From positions 3,506,001 through 3,570,000 of the forward strand of contig NZ_CP115913.1 in assembly GCF_027938815.1 (NCBI RefSeq): a DNA stretch of 64,000 nt, given 5' to 3'. Shown piece after piece: positions 34,128 to 44,692 of the stretch; within the stretch, counting starts at the first letter, position 1; the number at the start of each line of letters is the position of its first letter. Both the position numbers and the translations under genes were made by a program. The stretch comes from Oceanirhabdus sp. W0125-5. Lineage in GTDB: Bacteria; Bacillota; Clostridia; Clostridiales; Clostridiaceae. The notes beneath the pieces were generated by a model that had not been told where the DNA came from, did not search any database, and saw only the letters and a list, made by a program, of their open reading frames with translations.

Positions 34128-35614
34128 TTAATTAATTATGTCAACACTTTTATCCTCTGATATAATAACTGCTATACATTTGTTACTCTTTTTATTTCTC
34201 CATCTGACATAATCATTACCTGAGTTATACCTAGCACCTCTTGCTGGCTTCCCTCTACCATTAGATACGCCATCTACAAGTACACCTATAGCATGACATT
34301 TACCAGTTAAATCTAATAGCAAAGCTCCATCTATAGATGAAATATTTAATATCATTTCTTTATTTAATTCTAATGGATTTATTTTTGTACCTCTTCCATT
34401 TTTACTTAATCTATTTGCTTCATATTCAGCTTCTGCCGAAATTAAAATCATAGTTCCATGTTTTTGTTTGGTTGCTTCTTCAATTAATGAATATAATATA
34501 CTTAAATTCTTTTCACCTTTGCTCCTAAGAAAAAAATTTTCTATAATCCTTTTATTATATTCTTTACTAAAATCTGTTTTAGGCAAAAGTACTTCTCCAT
34601 TATGATATCTTAAAATTTCATCATAATTAAATAACATTCTCCATTTTGCATAACCAAAAAACTCTATACTTTGTACATCTAAAATTCCTTTAATTGCTCC
34701 CAACCCATATATACAATCCTTATATGCATAAAGAGTATATTCTCCTTCTGTCATTTCTAACAATTTTCTAATCAGTCTAATATTTTCCTCACTAATGCTA
34801 ATTTTATTCTTAAATTCAATATAATCTTCTTTTTTAATACTATAATCTACAAAAGTAATTTTCCCTCTACAAGCTCTTCCCTCATAATTCTGTGACGATA
34901 TCTTATTGAAAATACTTAAATGTGGCAAGCCTCTTCCCACTGTTAAATCTTGAGTGGCTAATCGTATAACTTCATCATCTGACATTTCTACACTTGTTGT
35001 AGAATACTTTAAATTTAAATATAAAGATTCTCTCCAGTAATCAAATAATATATCAATAACTTGATTTATAAATGATACTAACCAATTATCATAATTTTCT
35101 TTTACAGGTGGCATTATTATGTATCTTTGTGCAAATTCTCTTTCTAACTCCACAATGAAAAATACCAAAGATTTATATATTATTATAGGGTCAGATATAA
35201 ATATTTTATTATCATATTCATTTTCAAATTTTTCACAAAAAATTCTTTTAGGTTACAGAAACTATCTTTTAAAGAACCTGGATTTGTATGCAATGAGTTA
35301 TTAGGAAAATGCTTAATAGAATTTTCCATATTGGCTTTAAAATTTTTTTCTTCTTTTAAATCCTTAATAATTGATTCTTCTATTATATTACTTAAATTAC
35401 AAATACGTTTATCACAATTATGATAAAGTATTTGTACCTGTTCTTTATCGTAATTTTCTATGTTTTTCATTTCTACTGCCCTAACTTTTATATCAACTTG
35501 TTCTCCATTATTTATTCTTTTTATAATTCGTTTAACTTGTTCATTTGCTTGTACTACAATATCAGTTATTCTCATTTTTGCTGCATAATCATGTTCCATA
35601 TATCTAATCCTCAC
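34128..35614 (-). pseudogene. diadenylate-cyclase (DAC) domain protein, frameshifted
   Basis: Two overlapping frames (35614-35183 and ~35250-34128) form one protein of about 494 aa. A single T missing from the T6 run in CTAAAAGAATTTTTTGTG (~35253) explains the break. The C-terminal ~120 residues match the DisA_N/DAC fold: TMILISAEAEYEA, then SSIDGALLLD (DGA motif, near 426) and ARGARYNS (RHR-like motif, near 462). The N-terminal ~350 residues are not recognised. DAC domains make c-di-AMP or related nucleotides; stand-alone divergent ones occur in conflict systems. A sequencing error in the homopolymer is possible, in which case the gene is intact. Confidence 0.7.
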
Positions 35615-35760
35615 TTTTGCAATTTTTATCTTTACTTAACTACTTATTATTTTTTATATCAATATTTTGCATTTAACTTTGATCATGGATATAAAAAATG
35701 TTCCACTTCCTTTTATCAATCTAAGCAAATCAAGTTCGAATCCTTTCATAAATGTAGCAA

Positions 35761-35880
35761 CTTCAGTCACTTCGTTCCTTCAGAAGCACCCCTGAGGTAC
35801 TTGGCGAATCTTTAGGTACGTCTTGCTATTTTTTACCCATGAGGTACTTGATGAAGCTTTAGGAGTGCCTTAAACTATCT
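35761..35880. repeat. dispersed repeat in a gene-free stretch
   Basis: 35761-35798 (CTTCAGTCACTTCGTTCCTT, then CAGAAGCACCCCTGAGGT) matches 504-541. Two further GAGGTACTTG words lie at 35793 and 35840. The rest of 35615-36019 holds no gene. Confidence 0.5.
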
Positions 35881-35942
35881 TTTCAATCTAAATATATATT
35901 TATTTTATAATAATACTACTCCTTGTACCTTATACAAACTCA

Positions 35943-35990
35943 GACACAAAGAACCCAAGATAGATATCCACCTCGGGTCCTTTGTAGCCA
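35943..35990 (-). terminator. terminator of the type I RM operon
   Basis: Minus strand: ACAAAGGACCCGAG pairs with CTTGGGTTCTTTGT around a ~12-base loop, 30 bases after the hsdR stop. Followed by a moderately T-rich tract. Confidence 0.6.
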
Positions 35991-36019
35991 CCTTTTAGTA
36001 CTTACATCTTACTACAATT

Positions 36020-39000
36020 TTAATCATATTTTTGTTTGATCTCAGCTATCAACTCTGGTAATTTACTTGTTAATATCATCATATGTTTTAACTTGTTACC
36101 TGCTGATTTATCCATAGCCCTATCATAATCCACACTTTTCGTTATTTCCTCCATATAAGGTACCACTTCATCTTTGGTTACTGAAAATGCATTCATAGAT
36201 TTAAAAAGCCACGCTCTGTCAATTCCCCATTTGTCTGCTAAATCATCATTGTCAGATTTTAGTTTATCCTTTTTCCATCCATCGAAAGCATTATCAAACT
36301 GTAAATTAGAAGGCAAATTTCCAGGTACTAATTCAGTATCTACAAACTCCTTTAGCAGATGTGCTTTATTATCCTCACCCATATCACTCAGTTCTTGAAT
36401 TTGCTCATAGATTATGCGGAGGGTTTCCCCGTCTACTGTTTGTACACCACCGATATTACTAACTTTAGATCCAATCAAACCTAAAATATGCGATGCATCA
36501 ATCACTTGAGTACCAGCTAATTTTGTTTTCCCAACAAGAGCATTGATAGATAATGGCAGTGGCTGAGTACCCGGTTTATGCATCAAGTTTTTATATGCTC
36601 CAAAATATTTTAACCAGGTATGTTCATCAATACCAAAAGCTGTATCATCCCATTTGAATACATAATATTGTTTTACTAAATTCAGCTGTTCAGCTGCGTC
36701 TTTAAAAGCAAGGATAAAGGCTTCTTTTTTATCTTTATTATCTTTGATTAATGCCCACTCAGTTGGATCTGGTAATGTGGGAATCATTTCATTAATTTTT
36801 ATGGTTAATTTTTTAACTGCAGTATCATATGTGTCCACAATTGCTTTACTACTCTTACCTCCACTACCGTACAACTCTAATGCTATATCCACAGTTTTCT
36901 CAGTTAATCGAGGATACTGAAAATTAACAATCGTGCCAAACTCTTTCGTATTACCAAAAACACGATTTGTCCGTGAATAAGCTTGAATTAATCCTTGAAG
37001 TTCAAGTGCTCGATCAACATAAAGCGTATTAAGGCGTTTTGAATCATAGCCAGTTAAAAGTTGGTCGGCCACAATTACCAAATCAATATTTTTCTGATTC
37101 CTTCCACTACCTCCACGAGTAGCACGTTCTACAACATCCTCAAAATACGCATCTTCACCATGTTTTTTATCTCCAGCAATAAATTCGATCCCTGTAAATT
37201 CAGCATAATCTTTAAACATACCTTTGATAATTTCAGTAGGCACATTATCAGGGGCATTTTCATTACCAAAACTAAATGTCATTGCCACATTTAACTTGAC
37301 ACCACGCTCATCCATCTGTTTCTTAAACTCATCATAGTAAGCAATTACACGATTTTTATAAGCAACAGTCAAAATTGCATTAAATTCCCGACCTTGCGAC
37401 TGCGATTCCCAATTATAAAGAATTTCTTCTACAACTCTAGGAATATGCGTTTCATCATGGTATTGAAGTATTCTTCGGTTTTTAGACTGTAACTCTACTT
37501 CAGCTTCAGACCACCCTTGAACTAGACGCTCAACTTCTCTTTCGCTAAGTTCTGGCTTTTCTTCTTTAATTTTATCTATAAGCTGATCACGCAAGTCGTC
37601 ATAACTCTTAAACTCTCCTGTATTAATATAATCAACATGGAAACCTAATACATTCCCATCAGAAATTGCTTCGTCAATGGTATATTGATGAAGTTTTGGT
37701 CCAAATAGCTTTTCAGTAGTGTTAATTACTTCACTTTTCTGATTTATTTTCCCTTTAATATTATTTTCATCAAATAAAGGTGTTCCTGTAAACCCATAGA
37801 ATAAACCATTCTTTTTGAAATAGTTTTTTATCGTTCCCATCATCTGTCCCATAGTTGTTCGATGAGCTTCATCTACAATAAATACAATTCTTTTATCTGC
37901 TAAAGTGTTGTCTTGTGCTTCTTCTAATTCCTTTACAAGTGCATTAAGTTTAAATGTGGTTGTAACTACAATTCCTGATTTCCTTAATTTAAGCTGCTTT
38001 TTTAATTGATAGGTATGTTTTGTGTCATCAACCGTTACTGGCTCATAAGCTGCATACGCCTTAAAATTATCGCTAGTAGTCCTATCCAATGCTCTTCTAT
38101 CAACCAAAAATACTACCTTATCAAATCCTGCACGCGTAGATAAAAATAATGCTGTCTTAAAACTAGTAATTGTTTTTCCAGAACCAGTTGTATGCCAAAC
38201 AAATCCACCATGGTGTATACCTTCATTATCCCACCCAAAGGCAGCACCTTCTACTGCTTGCAATGCGTAAACTTGATACGGACGCATCAGCATATGCTTC
38301 CTGTTTTCTTCTTCTTTCGCCTCATCAATCACTAAATAATCTCCAACCATTTGATGTGCCATAGGTATCATCAAAAAATGCTCAATAACTTTCTGCCAAT
38401 TATTTACCGTTTTATTCTCTTTATCTGCCCAATGAAAAGCAAATGCAGGATTAAAATCATTAATAGATTTTGGTGTTGCAAAATAACGAGTTTCTATCTC
38501 CGTAGTTATTACCATCATCTGTGAAAATGCCATGAAATTATTACAATATTCACCATCCCCATAATACCTGATAAACTGATTGTACGCTTCATCTAACGAC
38601 TTATCCGTACGTTTTTGTTCTATATTAATTAAGGGTAATCCATTAACTAGTAATACTATATCAAATCGATTATCATTAGATGTTACTACCTCCCTTGCAA
38701 CACGGTAACTTGAGTCACCGCCACTTACCTCAGCTTTTTTTAATATAGTTAAAGTAATCTGTTTCCTAGTTACATTGGGATTATCATCACGGTAAATCCC
38801 ATCAATTTTTCCTTTTGATTCTTCAATTGATAATATTTTAGCAGCTTCATAACTATTGCTGATTTGACCTACCTTAGTCATTACCTGTTTAAATTCATTA
38901 TCCGTTAACTCTACACCTTCAAGTTGATCCGCATTTATACGATTCAACTCACCTCGCCAATGATTAATTAGATCAGATACGGTTACTTTCTTCTTATTTC

Positions 39001-39103
39001 CATTTAAGTAATCAGGAGACTCCCATTTATATTTTTCTAGTTCTTTCACAAAATTCTCCTGAAAAGCCCTTTCAGAAGCATTTTTAGGTGCATTACTCAT
39101 CAC
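36020..39103 (-). CDS. hsdR: type I restriction enzyme R subunit
   Basis: The 1027-aa protein has the HsdR order: an N-terminal nuclease domain (NRFDIVLLVNGLPLINIEQK, with D and E-x-K), then Walker A TTGSGKT near 308, DEAH near 411, GFTGTPLF and further SF2 helicase motifs, and a helical C-terminus. It translocates and cleaves DNA away from the recognition site when bound by M2S. It is the third gene of an hsdM-hsdS-hsdR operon, 12 bases after hsdS. Length is normal. Confidence 0.95.
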   Translation of the reverse strand: MMSNAPKNASERAFQENFVKELEKYKWESPDYLNGNKKKVTVSDLINHWRGELNRINADQLEGVELTDNEFKQVMTKVGQISNSYEAAKILSIEESKGKIDGIYRDDNPNVTRKQITLTILKKAEVSGGDSSYRVAREVVTSNDNRFDIVLLVNGLPLINIEQKRTDKSLDEAYNQFIRYYGDGEYCNNFMAFSQMMVITTEIETRYFATPKSINDFNPAFAFHWADKENKTVNNWQKVIEHFLMIPMAHQMVGDYLVIDEAKEEENRKHMLMRPYQVYALQAVEGAAFGWDNEGIHHGGFVWHTTGSGKTITSFKTALFLSTRAGFDKVVFLVDRRALDRTTSDNFKAYAAYEPVTVDDTKHTYQLKKQLKLRKSGIVVTTTFKLNALVKELEEAQDNTLADKRIVFIVDEAHRTTMGQMMGTIKNYFKKNGLFYGFTGTPLFDENNIKGKINQKSEVINTTEKLFGPKLHQYTIDEAISDGNVLGFHVDYINTGEFKSYDDLRDQLIDKIKEEKPELSEREVERLVQGWSEAEVELQSKNRRILQYHDETHIPRVVEEILYNWESQSQGREFNAILTVAYKNRVIAYYDEFKKQMDERGVKLNVAMTFSFGNENAPDNVPTEIIKGMFKDYAEFTGIEFIAGDKKHGEDAYFEDVVERATRGGSGRNQKNIDLVIVADQLLTGYDSKRLNTLYVDRALELQGLIQAYSRTNRVFGNTKEFGTIVNFQYPRLTEKTVDIALELYGSGGKSSKAIVDTYDTAVKKLTIKINEMIPTLPDPTEWALIKDNKDKKEAFILAFKDAAEQLNLVKQYYVFKWDDTAFGIDEHTWLKYFGAYKNLMHKPGTQPLPLSINALVGKTKLAGTQVIDASHILGLIGSKVSNIGGVQTVDGETLRIIYEQIQELSDMGEDNKAHLLKEFVDTELVPGNLPSNLQFDNAFDGWKKDKLKSDNDDLADKWGIDRAWLFKSMNAFSVTKDEVVPYMEEITKSVDYDRAMDKSAGNKLKHMMILTSKLPELIAEIKQKYD

Positions 39104-39115
39104 ATTCGCTCCCCT

Positions 39116-40294
39116 CTAAATAAACATTTCATTTAAGTATGCGTTTTTTATTTTTTGTATTTTATCAAGCTTATCCTGATGAAGGTTGATAAGGTTGTCG
39201 AGGTTCTCGAAAAAATCGCCAATCTTATCTTGTTCTACAAGACTAGGAACAAAAATTTTAAATTCAGAGAATTTTGAAATCCAATGACGTTCATGACTTT
39301 GTGGAATATAATTTATATTTTTCATTACATTATAAACAAAATAAAGATTATCATTTTCTTGTTTTAAAGTTAAAAGTTTCATTGCTGAACTCTTAACTTT
39401 AAAAGGGAAATCAACATAATGTGATGAAATTGTAAAGTCATCAAATATTATTACTGGACTATCAAAATCAGCATGATAAATACCACCAGTTTCATTTGTA
39501 TATCCCAACACAAAGCTTTGTCCTGCGGTTAATACAGGTGTTTGATAAGCATCATCATAATCTGTACTTTTGACAATATATTTTGTTGGTTGCTCATATT
39601 TCAGCACTTCTCCCAACTTACGCTGTTCCCAATCGTCAGTAAAACCAGCAAATCTTAGTTTTGGCTTACGCTCTCCTTCAGCAGGAAACATTTCCGTAAG
39701 ATATGCTTTTTTTAATGCTTTCGTCTTATCTAACTTACTCTGATGAAAGGTTATAAGGTTATCAAGTTTGTTAAAAAACTGCCCGATTTTTTGTTGTTCT
39801 TGAAGTAGCGGGCATAAAAATTCATAGTTTTCAACATTCGACTTTGAAATATTTTGTACTTTTGTACCTGCCCCACATCTACTAAAGTATTGTTGATTTT
39901 TGTTAATTGCCATTGATAAAAAATAGCTATCAACACTTTGATTTGGACGTATTTCTGCGACACGTTGATTAAGAATATACGTATTATCTATAGGTATTTG
40001 TGCGGTCATTCCAAGTAAACCGGGTGACTGCTCACTAAGAACCATAACAAGAGTTCCTTTAGTTAATGTCGGCACTTCAATATCAACATATCGACCAGAA
40101 TGAACTAGATTTCCACCCATATCAACTGATTTAAGTGTAATAAGTTCATATCGCCCTTTTTCTTGGATATCATTTTCAAAACTACCACCATTTGAGTATG
40201 TAGATACATCTTTTAACTTACGCGGTTCCCAAGCTTCAGCATTATTGAACTCTTTAAATCGTCTTTTCGGTACAGTTTTCTCATTTTCGCTCAT
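39116..40294 (-). CDS. hsdS: type I restriction enzyme specificity subunit
   Basis: The 392-aa protein has two target-recognition domains, each opening with a similar signature ([11 protein letters not shown] near 20; [11 protein letters not shown] near 225). Each ends in a conserved helix ([33 protein letters not shown]). This is the two-TRD layout of HsdS, which sets DNA specificity. Its start overlaps the hsdM stop by one base. Confidence 0.95.
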   Translation of the reverse strand: MSENEKTVPKRRFKEFNNAEAWEPRKLKDVSTYSNGGSFENDIQEKGRYELITLKSVDMGGNLVHSGRYVDIEVPTLTKGTLVMVLSEQSPGLLGMTAQIPIDNTYILNQRVAEIRPNQSVDSYFLSMAINKNQQYFSRCGAGTKVQNISKSNVENYEFLCPLLQEQQKIGQFFNKLDNLITFHQSKLDKTKALKKAYLTEMFPAEGERKPKLRFAGFTDDWEQRKLGEVLKYEQPTKYIVKSTDYDDAYQTPVLTAGQSFVLGYTNETGGIYHADFDSPVIIFDDFTISSHYVDFPFKVKSSAMKLLTLKQENDNLYFVYNVMKNINYIPQSHERHWISKFSEFKIFVPSLVEQDKIGDFFENLDNLINLHQDKLDKIQKIKNAYLNEMFI

Positions 40295-42870
40295 TATTTC
40301 ACCACCAATTCGTTCTTAAGTGCTTCAAAGTCACTCATCAAGCTCTCTATTTCTATATCTATATCTGATAGTGTATTTGCATAACGTTCCTGTATCATTT
40401 GTAACGAGTTTAATTCAGCTTTCAATGGAATTTGTACTAAACCCACCATTTTTTCAATAGTACTTCCAAACCATTTTTTATACATCAGATTATCTATTTC
40501 CTCATCTGTTAATACTAAAATTCGTTCTTGTACTGCATCCTTAAGCTCTTTTTCTTCAGATTTGATAGCTTTAGTAAGCGAAGATTTTTTATTTATTAAT
40601 GTTTCAACCTTTTTTAGTAACCCATATTCTTCTGAACCCTTATCAGCTTTCTTTAACTCTGCCTTCACTAATTTGTTGTCAAAAGCATCCCCAGGTTCAT
40701 CATCCTTGTTCTTTTTTAAAGTATCATATAAAGCATTATTTTCTTCACTATCTTCAACTTTTGCAGCTTCTATCAAATCAGCTAATTCTGTCTCTATCCC
40801 TTGAATGGAATCTCTTTTATTTTCAATTGCTTCTAATTCTGCATAATAAAGTTCCTTTGCAATCAAATCATTAGGAATAATACTTCCAACCCAGCCATCT
40901 TGTTCCTCTCGTTTATTGCTTCCTGAACCCTTTGTTATCATATTAGGTTCACGTGTACGGCCTATCTGATAAAATCCCGCATTGGCAATAATCTCTGTAT
41001 CATGTGTTAATGCATCTTTCCAAATTTCCGCAATAATCTGGTATCCATCATATACATCAATATACTGATAATCGGATAAGATGTTCTTGATGCTATTAAG
41101 CATTTCTTCCATAAGATCTATAAGATCAGTAGAACTATCAACATTTCGTAAAACATTCCAATATTGCTCTATATAATCATTTGTTTTTATTCTGATATCA
41201 TCAGACATAGTAGTAATCCGAACATCATTTAGAATCTCGCTTGTTAATTCACATACTGGCTTTGTAAGATTGACATATCCAGGACGAATTGTTTGCAAGT
41301 AGCGATTCAAGACGTCTGGAACAAGTGCTTGCAAGACTGATAAATCGTCAATATTTTTTAGTGGAATTCCACCTAACAAATGAGCATCCACATCTTGACT
41401 AATTTCTGTATCGATAGCTTTAACGTAACGAGGAATATTCATATTATATTCATTTTTCTTGATGTCTTCACGTGTAGCTAGATTACTATATCCAGGTATT
41501 TTCGCCTTTTCCATGTACACATCTACTATTTTTGCAATGTCTTTTTCCTGAAGTACATTTTGCTTTCCTACTTTAATAAAGCTATTTGATGCATCAATAA
41601 TAAGTACTGGAGCATCAATTTTACGATTCTTTTTTAATATTATTATCACAACTGGAATTCCTGTATTTGTAAATAGATTATTTGGCAAACCAATAATTGC
41701 ATCAATACGACTCTTATCTAATAATCTTTTACGGATTTTCCCCTCAGCAGAACCACGAAATAAAACCCCATGAGGTAATACAATTGCCATAGTTCCATTT
41801 GTTCCCAAATGATATAATCCATGTAGTAAAAATGCCAAATCTCCTTTTGAGTCTGGAGGTAAAGTACCTGCTAAATCAAAACGGGGATCACTTACCTTTA
41901 ACCCTGCTTTATTCCAATTTTTCACTGAATAAGGTGGATTCATAACAACCGCATCAAATTGCACTCCTTCATTTGGGTTTTCTGGATTTTCTGGCCAATC
42001 ATGCGAAAGAGTATCACCATTCTTGATTGTCATTTTTTTTGGACTCACTCCATGAAGAAGTAGATTCATACGAGTCAAATTATATGTAGCTGTATTCTTT
42101 TCCTGACCATAATACTCCAACTCTTTTTGAACATTCTTATCCAAGTGCTTTTTTACTGTTAAAAGTAATGAACCCGACCCAACTGTTGGATCATATATTG
42201 ATGTAATTTTTGATGATTTCGCAACTATCTGAGCCATAACTTCACTTACTTGATGTGGGGTATAGAATTCTCCTGCCTTCTTTCCGGATTCCATTGCAAA
42301 CTGGCCAATCAAATACTCATATGCATCTCCAAGAACATCCCCTTTTTGTAATGCTACCATGTTAAGGTCTGCAAATAGCAGTATTAGTGCTTTAATATTT
42401 TTACTTCGTTCATTTAAATTGCTACCTAAAGCTGTATCTGTCAAATCAAGAGTCGAACTAGAGAATAGTCCCTTAAAGTCACTTGAATCACCAGATACAG
42501 CTATTGTTCTTTCAAAACTATTAAGGCTATCTGTAACCTTTTGAACTTCAAAATTCCCTGAACTAATATCATTAAGCCATGTTTGATAAAGATATTCTGG
42601 AGATACATAATACCCCAACACACCTTGTATCATTTTTTCAAGTTTATCTCCATACTCAGTCTTTGCCTTAGCATACTCATCAACTAACTCATTTTCTGAT
42701 AATTGACCTACTCCTGCAGTTATTTTAAAAGTTTCTAATGTTTTATCACTCAAAAACTTGTAGAACATTAAGCCAAGCATATAATCCTTGTAACGGCTTG
42801 CATCCATGGAACCTCTTAACTCATTTGCTCCATCCCATAATCTTCTTTTAATCTCTTCTGATGTAATCAT
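40294..42870 (-). CDS. hsdM: type I restriction enzyme modification subunit (N6-adenine methyltransferase)
   Basis: N-terminal HsdM_N helices ([20 protein letters not shown]) are followed by the methyltransferase: [11 protein letters not shown] (SAM motif I-like) and MNPPYS near residue 310 (catalytic NPPY). At 858 aa it is longer than the usual ~520 aa. The extra C-terminal ~330 residues are helical, with coiled-coil segments ([20 protein letters not shown]), as in the long-HsdM subgroup. First gene of the operon; an AAATATTTGGAGGCATAAT leader gives a good Shine-Dalgarno. Confidence 0.95.
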   Translation of the reverse strand: MITSEEIKRRLWDGANELRGSMDASRYKDYMLGLMFYKFLSDKTLETFKITAGVGQLSENELVDEYAKAKTEYGDKLEKMIQGVLGYYVSPEYLYQTWLNDISSGNFEVQKVTDSLNSFERTIAVSGDSSDFKGLFSSSTLDLTDTALGSNLNERSKNIKALILLFADLNMVALQKGDVLGDAYEYLIGQFAMESGKKAGEFYTPHQVSEVMAQIVAKSSKITSIYDPTVGSGSLLLTVKKHLDKNVQKELEYYGQEKNTATYNLTRMNLLLHGVSPKKMTIKNGDTLSHDWPENPENPNEGVQFDAVVMNPPYSVKNWNKAGLKVSDPRFDLAGTLPPDSKGDLAFLLHGLYHLGTNGTMAIVLPHGVLFRGSAEGKIRKRLLDKSRIDAIIGLPNNLFTNTGIPVVIIILKKNRKIDAPVLIIDASNSFIKVGKQNVLQEKDIAKIVDVYMEKAKIPGYSNLATREDIKKNEYNMNIPRYVKAIDTEISQDVDAHLLGGIPLKNIDDLSVLQALVPDVLNRYLQTIRPGYVNLTKPVCELTSEILNDVRITTMSDDIRIKTNDYIEQYWNVLRNVDSSTDLIDLMEEMLNSIKNILSDYQYIDVYDGYQIIAEIWKDALTHDTEIIANAGFYQIGRTREPNMITKGSGSNKREEQDGWVGSIIPNDLIAKELYYAELEAIENKRDSIQGIETELADLIEAAKVEDSEENNALYDTLKKNKDDEPGDAFDNKLVKAELKKADKGSEEYGLLKKVETLINKKSSLTKAIKSEEKELKDAVQERILVLTDEEIDNLMYKKWFGSTIEKMVGLVQIPLKAELNSLQMIQERYANTLSDIDIEIESLMSDFEALKNELVVK

Positions 42871-43097
42871 AATTATGCCTCCAAATATTTCATTTTTTAA
42901 TTCAATATATAACCTATGTTAAAATCTATTACCAACCCTGTCTTCACTCGTGTTTCAATGGAAACAAGTTCATATCCTTATCTATTTGCGATGATACTGC
43001 TACTAAGATGAGAAACATTTTTTAATTTATAGCAAACATAAACTTCCAGTTTATGTTAAGACCCCAGTTGTCGAGGTAATAACTATAAAGTTATTAC

Positions 43098-43223
43098 TTG
43101 TTTAAAACGTCTTAATACTGCCATTAGTAAAATTACATCACCATATTTTTCTGGTCCATATAGACCTCTTAATAATTCTGCTATCTTCCATATAAAGTTC
43201 ACTTTTTCATTAAAATTCTGTAT
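43098..43223 (-). pseudogene. 5' remnant of another hsdM gene
   Basis: Minus strand: NFNEKVNFIWKIAELLRG, LYGPEKYGDVILLMAVLRRF, the N-terminal signature of a different HsdM family. A GGAGAAATTAAA site is still present, but the start codon position reads ATA instead of ATG (43223-43221), and the frame stops after ~42 codons. It shows that a second type I system once lay here. Confidence 0.7.
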
Positions 43224-43843
43224 TTTAATTTCTCCTTTTTGTCAATTAGATTTATCATTGCTTATGTCTTTAGTTACTAATTAAAGTTTTAAGAACTTAA
43301 TAAACATGAAACATGTATAAATAAATTAAAATCGTTAATAATTTGGTTTAAACTCAATAATCTTATATACATGTAAATGTTATTATTTTATTCCTTAATA
43401 TTCTATCAATGATAAATATTCTATATATTAAGGTGGAATTCCTTCTAATTTGGAGAATTTATGCTGTGTTTGTCAAAAATAAGTACCTATAAAAATAATT
43501 CCCTCAAACATCAGTATGAGGGAATATAATTTACAAATATTAAATTATTTTAAAATACTAAAAAGCTCACCTTAACATCTTTCATTTCTATCAACACATA
43601 TATTTTTATGTATTTAGGATATAGATATTATTAAATTTAAATTGTGATGCAATCTAATAAGTAATCTATTCTTTCTGGAACTATCACTTTACATTTTGTG
43701 CTTTTATCAAACACATTAACTTTGGATGTGCGGATGTATTCAGAAGATTAGCACAAAAATTCATTACAACCTTCAGAGAAAAATCTCTTATCCTAATAAA
43801 CATAGAGATTTCTAAACTTAACTGTCAATTTAACAATAATGTC
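43224..43843. other. gene-free region upstream of the hsdM remnant
   Basis: No ORF. A perfect hairpin ATTCCCTCA…TGAGGGAAT lies at 43499-43527. The remainder is AT-rich. Confidence 0.4.
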
Positions 43844-43956
43844 GCTTTCAACAAACTCAACAGATGCAGTAACTTTAGAGATATCTTTTCTTAACCTCTA
43901 CTCATACCTCTAAAGCCCCAATAATCCATCCGCATCGCTTGAACTAGTCCAAAACC
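43844..43956 (+). repeat. TTTGGAC hairpin, distant copy
   Basis: Left arm CAACAAACTCAACAGATGC, right arm GCATCGCTTGAACTAGTCCA. The arm layout matches the copies at 9710 and 10856, with compensating GATGC/GCATC in place of GCTGC/GCAGC; the left arm has lost TTTGGA. Confidence 0.5.
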
Positions 43957-44197
43957 ATTTACTTATACTCTCCACACAAAATAACTTCCTCATAATTTAA
44001 ATAAACTTGTTCTCAATTACCTACAACATAACTTAATACAACTAGCCTATTTTTACACAAATGTAAAAATAATCACCCAAAGAGTCATAGGAGATGATTG
44101 GAAATCATCACCTTGCTATTAATTACTTTTTCAATTTTTTATTAGATTAGACCTTCGCAAAGCCCATTTTTTCGTTAATATATTTTATTTTTATATA

Positions 44198-44221
44198 AAA
44201 AAGAGCCGAAATGGCTCTTAA
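44198..44221 (-). terminator. rho-independent terminator of the two-gene module
   Basis: Minus strand: AAGAGCC-ATTTC-GGCTCTT followed by TTTTATAT. It overlaps the stop codon of the membrane protein gene. Confidence 0.8.
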
Positions 44222-44688
44222 TTACTTTTTCTTATCTTGTTTATGATTTTTCTTAGATTATTCATAGATTTTATAAAAAATATTATTGATAACAATAATG
44301 AAATTTGTTCCATATATAAAATAAAGTCAATGGTATTATATTTTTCATTATATATTATCATTATAGCAGCTACTATACTTAAAATATTTAAAAATATTGC
44401 AGTATAAATAGCAAAATAATATTTATCAAGATATCCTGCACTTTCTAATCTTAAAACTTTCTCTTTGCTTAACCCACTTATCATTATGCCTAACCCTGTA
44501 AACAAAAATCCTGCTAAAATTGAATTGATCGTTAGAAAATTAAAATGATCTGATGTAGTTAATGTAGAATCCACCTCTAGTATACCGTGTTTAATCATTA
44601 AAAATACCATAAGTAATGATACAATTAATAGTCCTATATTCCAAAGATTTCGTTTTAGTTGCTTTCTAAATTCTTTCAATTCTTTCAC
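44218..44688 (-). CDS. four-helix membrane protein, second gene of a candidate defence pair
   Basis: The 156-aa protein has four hydrophobic segments (GLLIVSLLMVFLMI; INSILAGFLFTGLGIMISGL; YFAIYTAIFLNILSIVAAIMI; ISLLLSIIFFI) between basic ends (KQLKRNL; KIINKIRKSN). No known domain. It starts 4 bases after the stop of the upstream 327-aa gene, so the two are surely co-transcribed. A soluble protein plus a four-TM protein recalls the Kiwa layout, but order and sequence do not clearly match. A membrane effector is an inference. Confidence 0.65.
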   Translation of the reverse strand: MKELKEFRKQLKRNLWNIGLLIVSLLMVFLMIKHGILEVDSTLTTSDHFNFLTINSILAGFLFTGLGIMISGLSKEKVLRLESAGYLDKYYFAIYTAIFLNILSIVAAIMIIYNEKYNTIDFILYMEQISLLLSIIFFIKSMNNLRKIINKIRKSN

Positions 44689-44692
44689 TTCC

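Noticed and set aside
39751..39963. 70-codon frame within hsdS
   Set aside because: Shifted frame of the HsdS coding sequence.
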